NCBI GenBank assembly: GCA_046726275.1
Contig: JBKPAF010000037.1
Coordinates: 1-13,846 of the forward strand
From: DASXTW01 sp046726275
GTDB lineage: Bacteria; Actinomycetota; UBA4738
Length of the DNA stretch: 13,846 bases
Reading direction: 5' to 3'
Shown: positions 1-6,191 of the stretch, piece after piece
Layout of the letters: every line of letters starts with the position of its first letter
Numbering within the stretch: the stretch's first letter is position 1
Program-made: the position numbers and the translations under genes
Notes under the pieces: model-generated
The model's input: the letters and a program-made list of their open reading frames with translations, nothing else
The model's database searches: none
What the model was told of the DNA's origin: nothing

Positions 1-738
1 AGCGAACTGGGCGAAGTCCTCGGGCTTCCCCTGGCCCCGCTGCGGATCGAGGCATACGACATCTCGAACCTGGGACCGACCGACAAGGTCGGCTCGATGG
101 TCGTGTTCGAGGATGGGCTGCCCAAGCGGACCGACTACCGGAAGTTCGAGGTCAAGGGCGTCCCGGGCCAGGACGATTTCGCGAGTATGGATGAAGTGCT
201 GCGTCGCCGGTTCGCCCGTCTCCAGGCCGCACCGTCAGGTCGGGACGGGGACCGACCGAAGCGTCCCGGTCGGTTCGCCTACCCGCCGTCGCTGATCGTC
301 GTGGACGGGGGCCGGGGTCAGCTTTCGGTCGCCGAGCGGGTGCTGGCCGAGCATGGACTCGCCATCCCGGCCATTGGGCTGGCCAAACGCCTGGAGGAGG
401 TGTACCTGCCCGGACAGCCCGAACCCCTCACCATCCCCCGGGGATCGGATTCGCTCTTTCTCTTGCAGCACATCAGAGACGAGGCCCACCGGTTCGCCAT
501 CACGTATCACCGGACGAAACGCGCCAAGCGGGCCATCCACTCTGTCCTGGACGACATCCCCGGCGTCGGCACCACCCGGAAGAAGGCCCTCCTTCGGCAC
601 TTCGGCTCGCTGGCCCGCCTCCGGTCGGCCTCGCCCGAGGAGATCGCCGCCACCCCTGGGGTCGGCGCGTCCCTGGCTCGCACCATCTATGAGCATCTCC
701 ACCGGCTTCAACCGGTGGAACGAAGGGCGGTTGGCTGA
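1..738 (+). CDS. uvrC: UvrABC system protein C (excinuclease subunit C), C-terminal part
   Basis: UvrC makes the incisions around bulky DNA lesions held by UvrB in nucleotide excision repair. The reading frame is open from the first base, so the N-terminal GIY-YIG nuclease and UVR domain lie outside the window; 245 residues remain. Visible here is the RNase H-like 5'-incision domain: YDISN with Asp at residue 20, VVDGGRGQL with Asp at 102, and RDEAHRFA with His at 163, matching the family's catalytic Asp/Asp/His set. A tandem helix-hairpin-helix DNA-binding region follows (about residues 182-232, with IPGVG and TPGVG hairpins). The stop codon directly abuts the GTG of rapZ, so the two are probably co-transcribed. 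Nothing suggests damage apart from the window edge. The family call is secure. Confidence 0.97.
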   Translation, partial: SELGEVLGLPLAPLRIEAYDISNLGPTDKVGSMVVFEDGLPKRTDYRKFEVKGVPGQDDFASMDEVLRRRFARLQAAPSGRDGDRPKRPGRFAYPPSLIVVDGGRGQLSVAERVLAEHGLAIPAIGLAKRLEEVYLPGQPEPLTIPRGSDSLFLLQHIRDEAHRFAITYHRTKRAKRAIHSVLDDIPGVGTTRKKALLRHFGSLARLRSASPEEIAATPGVGASLARTIYEHLHRLQPVERRAVG

Positions 739-1650
739 GTGGCCACTGCCCGCGCGCAGAGGATCAAGCGGCCGGCGCCCGAGCCGGAGAGGGCCGTCGA
801 TTTCACCATCATCACGGGGCAGTCGGGTGCGGGCAGGTCCGAGGCGGCGAAGTCCTTCGAGGATCTCGGGTATTTCGTGGTCGACAACCTTCCACCGGCG
901 CTCATCGGCAAGATGGCCGAGCTCGCCTCGACGTCCGGGAACCCCGGCCGCGTGGCTATCGTGGCCGACGTGAGGGGCGGGGTGTTCTTCCCCGAGCTGT
1001 CCCGCGGCCTGCAGGATCTCAAGGAGCTCAACATCCCCTATCGCATCCTGTTCCTGGACGCTTCGGACGAGGACCTCGTGAACAGGTACGAGGCGACCCG
1101 CCGGCGCCATCCCCTGGCCCCGGCCGACCGAGTGGTCGAAGGGATCCGCAAGGAGCGGCTGATGATGCAGTCCCTGAAAGAAGGAGCGGACCTCATCATC
1201 GACACCTCGGGGATGTCGCCGCACGACCTGCGCGACAGGATCCGGGACATCTTCGCCAGTCGCCCGGAGGAGACCCGTGTCCAGGTCTCCCTGATCTCGT
1301 TCGGATTCAAGTACGGGCTTCCCCGCGACGCGGACCTGGTTTTCGACGTCCGATTCCTCCCCAACCCCCACTGGATCGAGCGCCTTCGGCCCCTCCCGGG
1401 CACCCACGCCGAGGTGCGCGCCTACGTGTCGGGACAGCGGGGCTTCGACGAGTTCCTGCGAAAGGTGCGCTCCCTGTTCAACACGCTGGTCCCCGGCTAC
1501 GTGCAGGAAGGGAAGTCCTACCTCACCATCGCGGTCGGCTGCACCGGCGGGCGACACCGGTCGGTGGTCGTGGCGGATGAGCTCGCGGAGTATTTCCGTA
1601 GCCACGGGCATTCCGTGGCCGTCGATCATCGCGACCTCGACCGAGACTGA
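739..1650 (+). CDS. rapZ: RapZ/YvcJ family nucleotide-binding protein
   Basis: A 303-residue P-loop protein of the RapZ (YvcJ) family. In E. coli, RapZ is an RNA-binding adaptor controlling glmS through small RNAs; in actinobacteria the role is less defined, so I infer only nucleotide binding and a regulatory role. The Walker A motif GQSGAGRS is at residues 27-34, with Arg where most P-loops have Lys; this is usual for actinobacterial RapZ. EDLGYFVVDNLPP (41-53), GADLIIDTS (149-157) and CTGGRHRSV (268-276) are family signatures. The GTG start at 739 begins at the base after the uvrC stop, with AGGG at 724-727 as a weak ribosome-binding site; the first 20 residues are a nonconserved extension. 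In many actinobacteria yvcK and whiA follow rapZ; here gap comes next. Confidence 0.95.
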   Translation: MATARAQRIKRPAPEPERAVDFTIITGQSGAGRSEAAKSFEDLGYFVVDNLPPALIGKMAELASTSGNPGRVAIVADVRGGVFFPELSRGLQDLKELNIPYRILFLDASDEDLVNRYEATRRRHPLAPADRVVEGIRKERLMMQSLKEGADLIIDTSGMSPHDLRDRIRDIFASRPEETRVQVSLISFGFKYGLPRDADLVFDVRFLPNPHWIERLRPLPGTHAEVRAYVSGQRGFDEFLRKVRSLFNTLVPGYVQEGKSYLTIAVGCTGGRHRSVVVADELAEYFRSHGHSVAVDHRDLDRD

Positions 1651-1668
1651 GCCGCGCCTGGCGCCGAG

Positions 1669-1706
1669 ACCCGGGCGCGTGGCGAATCGCCGGCCTCTGC
1701 CCGGGT
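1669..1706 (+). terminator. Nested stem-loop after rapZ, possible terminator
   Basis: Inverted repeat ACCCGGGC (1669-1676) and GCCCGGGT (1699-1706), 8 bp and perfect. It encloses a smaller hairpin, GGCG-AAT-CGCC (1681-1691). It begins 18 bases after the rapZ stop. No T-run follows, so this is at best a U-less terminator of the kind suggested for high-GC actinobacteria, or a structured part of the gap leader. The pairing is seen directly; the function is inferred. Confidence 0.4.
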
Positions 1707-1708
1707 AC

Positions 1709-1714
1709 TAGGAT
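1709..1714 (+). promoter_or_regulatory. Possible -10 element for the gap operon
   Basis: TAGGAT fits the actinobacterial -10 pattern TANNNT and lies 48 bases before the gap start, just after the rapZ stem-loop. I see no convincing TTGACA-like -35 element at 16-18 bases spacing. A separate start for the glycolytic genes here is plausible but unproven. Confidence 0.3.
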
Positions 1715-1762
1715 TGCGGAAGCCCCGGCGGTCTCGCCGGATGCACCCACGAGGAGGCTGTC

Positions 1763-2770
1763 ATGACCGTCAAGATCGGCATCAACGGGTTCGGGAGGAT
1801 CGGCCGCAACTTCTTTCGGGCCGCCAAGCGGAAGGGCGCCGACCTGGAGTTCGTGGCCGTGAACGACATCACGGACGCCCGCACGCTGGCCCACCTGCTC
1901 AAGTACGACTCGGTCCTGGGCCGCTTCGACGGCGAGGTCGCGTTCGACGATTCGGGGCTGGTGATCGACGGGACGTCGCTCAAGGTGATCGCCGAGCGTG
2001 ATCCGGCCAACCTTCCGTGGAAGGAGCTGGGCGCGGAGATCGTGGTCGAGTCCACCGGTCTGTTCACCGATCGGGAGAACGCCCAGAAGCACCTCGAGGC
2101 TGGCGCCCAGAAGGTGATCATCAGCGCCCCGGCGAAGGGGGAGGATGTCACCATCGTGCTCGGAGTGAACGAGCAGGACTACGAACCTGCCGAGCATCAC
2201 ATCGTCTCAAATGCCTCGTGCACGACCAACTGCGTCGTGCCCATGGCCAAGGTGCTGGGAGACGCGTTCGGCATCGACCGGGGCTTCATGACCACAGTCC
2301 ACGCCTACACGAACGACCAGAATCTCCTGGACCTGCCCCACAAGGATCTGCGGAGGGCCCGGGCGGCCGCCATCAACATCGTGCCCGCCTCCACGGGCGC
2401 GGCCAAGGCTTCCTCCCTCGCTCTGCCCGAGCTCAAGGGAAAGATGGACGGCCTGGCCATGCGGGTTCCTGTCCCGGACGGCTCGGTCACCGACCTCGTC
2501 TGCATCCTCAAGAAGGAAGCCTCGGTCGACGAGGTCAACGCGGCCTTCAAGACGGCCGCCGGGTCCGGGCAGCTGAAAGGGAAGCTCGCCTACAGCGAGG
2601 ACCCCATCGTGTCGAGCGACATCGTGGGCAGTCCCTACTCCTGCACCTTCGACTCGCTCTCAACCATGGCCATCGGCAATCTGGTGAAGGTCATCGGCTG
2701 GTATGACAACGAGTGGGGGTATTCCAACCGGCTGGTGGAGCTGGTCGAGCTGGTCGCCTCGAAGCTGTAG
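1763..2770 (+). CDS. gap: Glyceraldehyde-3-phosphate dehydrogenase, type I
   Basis: Converts glyceraldehyde 3-phosphate, NAD+ and phosphate to 1,3-bisphosphoglycerate in cytoplasmic glycolysis, or the reverse in gluconeogenesis. The 335-residue length is typical. The Rossmann motif INGFGRIGR is at residues 7-15 and Asp35 in AVND suggests NAD+ rather than NADP+ preference. The catalytic Cys153 lies in SNASCTTNC and the partner His180 in TTVHAYT; WYDNEWGYSNR near residue 313 is the family's C-terminal signature. The ATG has a strong ribosome-binding site, GAGGAGG at 1751-1757, five bases upstream. It heads the gap-pgk-tpiA-apgM run, with pgk starting five bases after its stop. No anomalies seen. 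Confidence 0.98.
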   Translation: MTVKIGINGFGRIGRNFFRAAKRKGADLEFVAVNDITDARTLAHLLKYDSVLGRFDGEVAFDDSGLVIDGTSLKVIAERDPANLPWKELGAEIVVESTGLFTDRENAQKHLEAGAQKVIISAPAKGEDVTIVLGVNEQDYEPAEHHIVSNASCTTNCVVPMAKVLGDAFGIDRGFMTTVHAYTNDQNLLDLPHKDLRRARAAAINIVPASTGAAKASSLALPELKGKMDGLAMRVPVPDGSVTDLVCILKKEASVDEVNAAFKTAAGSGQLKGKLAYSEDPIVSSDIVGSPYSCTFDSLSTMAIGNLVKVIGWYDNEWGYSNRLVELVELVASKL

Positions 2771-2775
2771 CGCCG

Positions 2776-3972
2776 GTGAGTCCCGGCCGGCTGCAGACGA
2801 TCGAGGACCTCGGGGACCTCGTCGGAAAGACGATCCTGGTTCGCTGCGATCTCAACGTGCCGCTGGAGGACGGCCAAGTCACCGACGACCTTCGGATCCG
2901 AGCGAGCGTTCCCACGCTCCAACAACTCCTCGAAAAGGGCGCGACGCTGATCGTCTGCTCCCACCTCGGACGACCGAAGGGCAAGGCCGTTGACTCCCTC
3001 CGCCTGGATCCGGTCGGGGAGGCGTTGCAGCAGGCCCTCGGTCAGCACGTCCGCAAGCTGGATGAGGTGGTCGGCCCGGCAGTCCAGAAGGCCGTGATGG
3101 CCGCCGGGGCGGGCTCGGTCACCCTCCTCGAAAACCTTCGGTTCGATCCCCGCGAGGAGGAGAACGACCCCGGGTTCTCCGCGGAGCTCGCGTCGCTGGC
3201 CGACGGCTACGTGGACGACGCCTTCGGGGCGGCCCACCGTGCCCACGCCTCGGTGGTCGGGGTAGCTCAGCGGTTGCCATCGGCCGCGGGCCGGCTCATG
3301 CAACGAGAGGTGGAGGTCCTATCGAAGCTGCTCGAAGGGGCGGAGGAGCCGTACGTGGCGATCCTGGGAGGGGCCAAGGTCTCCGACAAGCTGTCCACCG
3401 TCAACGCCCTCTTCGAGCGGGTCGACGCCCTGCTCATCGGAGGGGCAATGGCCTTCTCGTTCATCGCCGCTGCCGGGGGAGAAGTAGGGAACTCATTGGT
3501 AGAGCGCGAGCGGCTGGACGAAGTCAGACAGGCCACGGCCAAAGCCGAGAACCGTGGCGTGCTCATCCAGCTCCCCGAAGACGTCGTCGCGGCAGCGGAG
3601 CCAACCCTCGACGCCAAGCGCCAGACGGTCGGCGCGTCCCGGATCCCCCGCGGACTGATGGGTCTCGACATCGGCCCTCGAACCGTGGAGGAGTTCGCCC
3701 GGACCATCGCCGACGCCAAGACCATCTTCTGGAACGGCCCCATGGGGATGTTCGAGCTGGAGCCGTTCTCGGCGGGAACCCGTGGGGTGGCCACCGCGGT
3801 GGCGGGGGCCAGCGCCTTCTCCGTGGTGGGCGGTGGGGACAGCCTGGCCGCCCTCAGGAAGTTCGGACTGGACGGCGAGGTCGACCATCTGTCCACGGGT
3901 GGGGGGGCGTCGCTCGAATATCTCGAGGGGCGCGAGCTGCCGGGGATCGCCGTCCTGATGAAGGAGGCCTAG
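2776..3972 (+). CDS. pgk: Phosphoglycerate kinase
   Basis: Transfers phosphate from 1,3-bisphosphoglycerate to ADP, the first ATP-forming step of glycolysis. From the GTG at 2776 the product is 398 residues, normal for the family. Motifs: VRCDLNVPL (22-30) and SHLGRPKG (62-69) for substrate binding, YVDDAFGAAHRAHAS (145-159), ILGGAKVSDKL (197-207), FWNGPMGMFE in the nucleotide lobe (318-327), VVGGGDS (350-356) and STGGGASLEYLEG (373-385). The frame is open upstream to an ATG at 2713 inside gap, but that start would add 21 unrelated residues and a 58-base overlap, so I prefer GTG 2776. It has no clear ribosome-binding site and lies five bases after the gap stop, which suggests translational coupling. 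The stop directly abuts tpiA. Confidence 0.96.
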   Translation: MSPGRLQTIEDLGDLVGKTILVRCDLNVPLEDGQVTDDLRIRASVPTLQQLLEKGATLIVCSHLGRPKGKAVDSLRLDPVGEALQQALGQHVRKLDEVVGPAVQKAVMAAGAGSVTLLENLRFDPREEENDPGFSAELASLADGYVDDAFGAAHRAHASVVGVAQRLPSAAGRLMQREVEVLSKLLEGAEEPYVAILGGAKVSDKLSTVNALFERVDALLIGGAMAFSFIAAAGGEVGNSLVERERLDEVRQATAKAENRGVLIQLPEDVVAAAEPTLDAKRQTVGASRIPRGLMGLDIGPRTVEEFARTIADAKTIFWNGPMGMFELEPFSAGTRGVATAVAGASAFSVVGGGDSLAALRKFGLDGEVDHLSTGGGASLEYLEGRELPGIAVLMKEA

Positions 3973-4743
3973 ATGGCCCCACGGCGCCCGATCATCGCGG
4001 CCAACTGGAAGATGCACAAGTCGCATCTCGAGGCCATCCAGACCGCCCAGAAGCTCTCCTATCTACTCGACAAGAAGGACGCAGAATCCGTGGAGGTGGT
4101 GATCTGCCCGCCGTACACGGCCCTGCGGTCGCTGCAGACCCTGTTCGACGCGGACCGGCTCCCGTACGGGCTGGGCGCGCAGGACGTCCATTGGGAAGAG
4201 AAGGGAGCCTTCACGGGGGAGATCTCCCCCGGCATGCTGGCCGCGCTGAGTTGCCGGTACGTCATCGTCGGGCACTCGGAACGGCGGCAGTACTTCGGCG
4301 AGACCGACGAGACCGTACGGAGGAAGGTCCGGGCCGTGTTCGCTGCCGGGATGATGCCGATCCTCTGCGTCGGAGAGACCCTGGAGGAGCGCGACGCCGG
4401 GCGGACCGAGGACAAGGTCGTCGGCCAGATCAAAGCGGCGACAGCGGGCCTGAGCGAAGATCAGGCCGCGTCGCTGGTGGTGGCGTACGAGCCCATCTGG
4501 GCCATCGGCACCGGCCGAAACGCCGAGCCCGGGGACGCCGGAGAGGTGATCGGCCTGATCCGGCGCATTGTGGCGTCGACGGCTTCCGAACCAGCGGCTC
4601 AGGCGATGCGGGTGCAGTACGGAGGGAGTGTGAAGGCGGGCAACATCCGCGACTTCATGGCGCATCCCGAGATCGACGGCGCCCTGGTCGGCGGGGCCAG
4701 CCTCGACCCCGAGGAGTTCGCGCTGATCGTCAAGTACAAATGA
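3973..4743 (+). CDS. tpiA: Triosephosphate isomerase
   Basis: Interconverts dihydroxyacetone phosphate and glyceraldehyde 3-phosphate as a TIM barrel. The product is 256 residues. The active-site residues are all visible: Asn11 and Lys13 in AANWKMHK, His101 in VGHSERR, and Glu173 in the AYEPIWAIGTG loop. The phosphate-binding glycines are in QYGGSVKAGN (215-224) and GALVGGASL (236-244). The ATG follows the pgk stop with no gap; its ribosome-binding site AAGGAGG (3961-3967) lies inside the end of pgk, so the two are tightly coupled. apgM starts seven bases after the stop. No anomalies seen. Confidence 0.98.
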   Translation: MAPRRPIIAANWKMHKSHLEAIQTAQKLSYLLDKKDAESVEVVICPPYTALRSLQTLFDADRLPYGLGAQDVHWEEKGAFTGEISPGMLAALSCRYVIVGHSERRQYFGETDETVRRKVRAVFAAGMMPILCVGETLEERDAGRTEDKVVGQIKAATAGLSEDQAASLVVAYEPIWAIGTGRNAEPGDAGEVIGLIRRIVASTASEPAAQAMRVQYGGSVKAGNIRDFMAHPEIDGALVGGASLDPEEFALIVKYK

Positions 4744-4750
4744 GATCGGC

Positions 4751-6016
4751 ATGAACCAGCTTCTCTACGTGTGCCTCGACGGGCTGGGAGACGACCCCAT
4801 CCCTGAGTTCGGCGGACGAACGCCCCTGGAGGAAGCCCAGACGCCGGTGCTCGACGAGCTGGCCCGAAGGGGCGCGCTCGGCCTCGTCCACACGGTCGGG
4901 GAGGACGTCGCGCCGGAGTCCGACACCGCCGTGTTCGCCATCCTCGGGTACGACCCGCGCGAGGAGCATCCCGGGAGAGGGGTACTGGAGGCGCTCGGGG
5001 CCGGCATGGCCTTCCGCGACGGGGACCTGGCCCACCGAGTCAACTTGGCCACCCAGGACGACGGAGAGATCGTCGACCGGCGGGTCGGCCGGGACCTGCC
5101 GAGCGAGGACGCCCGGGCTCTCGCCGATGAGGTGAACCGATCACTCACACTTCCCCGGGCGCAATTCCACCTCCAGGCCACCGTGGAACACCGCGGGGCC
5201 TTGGTCATCCGGTCGTTGGAGGGGCCGCTGTCGGCCAACGTGACCAACACGGACCCCGCCTACGCGAAGGAAGGCAGCCTGGGCGTGGCCCTGGAGACCT
5301 TCGAGAACCGCGTCGCGGAGTGTCGTCCCCTGGACGACTCGGAGGAAGCGCGTCGGGCGGCGGAGCTGACCAACGAGTTCGTGCGGGAGTCGGCCCGGAT
5401 CCTGGAGGCGTCGGAGGTCAACGCTCGTCGGAGGGCCGGAGGCCGGCTCGCGGCGAACCTCATCCTCACGAGGGATGCGGGTGACCACGTCCCCCGTCTG
5501 GAACCCATCAAGGAAAGGTTCGGCCCCGAGTGGGGATGCTTCGTCGAGATGCCGGTCGAGCGGGGCATCGCCATGGTCCTGGGGATGGCCCCGGTGGACG
5601 CCCCGACCGACATGCCTCGGCCCGAGCAATACGCCGCCTGGGCGGAGCTGGCGGCGGAGGCGCTCGGCGGCTACGACGCCCTGTACATCCACATCAAGGG
5701 CCCGGACGTTCCGGCCCACGACGGCCGGGCAGGGGACAAACTGGAGGTGATCGAGGACATCGACCGGTTGTTCTTCGGTGAGCTTCTGCTCCGGATCCCC
5801 ACGGGCCGAACCGTGCTGGCCGTGACAGCCGACCACTCCACGTCCTGTGTGCGAAAGGCCCACACGGCCGACCCCGTCCCCCTGCTCGTCGCGGGCCCGG
5901 AGGTCCCCTCGGACGGGACGGGGAGCTTCGGCGAATCGGCCGCCCGGGAGGGCTCGCTGGGGGTCCTGAGGGGCGTGGAAATCGTGCCCCGTCTGATCGG
6001 ATTGCTCAAAACATGA
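4751..6016 (+). CDS. apgM: 2,3-bisphosphoglycerate-independent phosphoglycerate mutase, archaeal type (aPGAM)
   Basis: Interconverts 3- and 2-phosphoglycerate without a bisphosphoglycerate cofactor, using a metal-dependent active site of the alkaline-phosphatase superfamily. At 421 residues it fits the archaeal-type (ApgM) family and is shorter than the usual bacterial GpmI of about 510. Asp10 in CLDGLGD and Ser57 in PESDTAVFAILGYDP are the expected metal ligand and phosphorylated serine. Asp319, His323 and Asp324 in KGPDVPAHDG, Asp361 and His362 in TADHST, and His371 complete the likely metal site. The middle portion (about 70-250) is the ApgM cap domain. The ATG has only a weak ribosome-binding site and lies seven bases after tpiA, extending the glycolytic run by one step. 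An 11-bp inverted repeat spans its stop codon. A related phosphomutase activity cannot be excluded. Confidence 0.92.
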   Translation: MNQLLYVCLDGLGDDPIPEFGGRTPLEEAQTPVLDELARRGALGLVHTVGEDVAPESDTAVFAILGYDPREEHPGRGVLEALGAGMAFRDGDLAHRVNLATQDDGEIVDRRVGRDLPSEDARALADEVNRSLTLPRAQFHLQATVEHRGALVIRSLEGPLSANVTNTDPAYAKEGSLGVALETFENRVAECRPLDDSEEARRAAELTNEFVRESARILEASEVNARRRAGGRLAANLILTRDAGDHVPRLEPIKERFGPEWGCFVEMPVERGIAMVLGMAPVDAPTDMPRPEQYAAWAELAAEALGGYDALYIHIKGPDVPAHDGRAGDKLEVIEDIDRLFFGELLLRIPTGRTVLAVTADHSTSCVRKAHTADPVPLLVAGPEVPSDGTGSFGESAAREGSLGVLRGVEIVPRLIGLLKT

Positions 6017-6025
6017 GCAATCCGA
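5997..6025 (+). terminator. Inverted repeat spanning the apgM stop codon, likely terminator or 3' stem-loop
   Basis: TCGGATTGCTC (5997-6007) and GAGCAATCCGA (6015-6025) form a perfect 11-bp stem with the loop AAAACAT; the apgM TGA is 6014-6016. No T-run follows, so this is either a U-less terminator or a 3'-end stabilising structure. A second small hairpin, CGAGCG-GCGG-CGCTCG, follows at 6041-6056 and is trailed by TATT. Together they mark the likely end of the glycolytic transcript. Confidence 0.55.
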
Positions 6026-6040
6026 GACCCGAACCGACCC

Positions 6041-6056
6041 CGAGCGGCGGCGCTCG
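6041..6056 (+). repeat. Small hairpin downstream of apgM
   Basis: CGAGCG and CGCTCG pair over 6 bp around a GCGG loop, 15 bases after the larger inverted repeat at the apgM stop. TATT follows directly. It may form a tandem terminator with the upstream repeat; a stem this short can also arise by chance in GC-rich sequence. Confidence 0.3.
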
Positions 6057-6117
6057 TATTGCTTCCTCGATCCAATCCCCCTGAACTGCGGTTCCCGTAT
6101 AAACAGGTGAGAGCCCG

Positions 6118-6147
6118 TTGGCTGTTTGGCGGGCATGTCGGTAGTCT
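6118..6147 (+). promoter_or_regulatory. Possible promoter of the peptide importer operon
   Basis: TTGGCT (6118-6123) and TAGTCT (6142-6147) are separated by 18 bases and fit a weak sigma-70-type promoter. A transcript from here would begin with the leader hairpin at 6150-6177 just before the oppA-like start. A second candidate -10, TATAAA at 6098-6103, has no recognisable -35. Position in the only sizeable gap before the importer supports a promoter in this region; the exact site is a guess. Confidence 0.35.
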
Positions 6148-6149
6148 TT

Positions 6150-6177
6150 CGCGGGCTGCCCCCAAAGGGGGGCCGCG
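6150..6177 (+). promoter_or_regulatory. Leader hairpin just before the binding-protein gene
   Basis: CGCGG (6150-6154) pairs with CCGCG (6173-6177), and CCCCC pairs with GGGGG around an AAA loop, with small bulges between the two stems. The structure ends only three bases before the purine-rich ribosome-binding region AGGGAGGGGG (6181-6190). It could stabilise the mRNA or modulate ribosome access. No known riboswitch class is recognisable. Confidence 0.35.
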
Positions 6178-6191
6178 AGAAGGGAGGGGGT

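Noticed and set aside
765..840. Arg instead of Lys in the RapZ Walker A motif as a possible inactivating change
   Set aside because: The GAGRS form is usual in actinobacterial RapZ proteins, so it is a lineage feature and not damage.
235..1629. A 464-codon open frame on the minus strand opposite uvrC and rapZ
   Set aside because: It spans two unrelated sense genes whose motifs are intact and shows no domain I recognise; it is a product of codon bias.
2713..2775. Upstream ATG start for pgk inside gap
   Set aside because: The extra residues are gap sequence read in another frame; GTG 2776 gives the usual phosphoglycerate kinase N-terminus.
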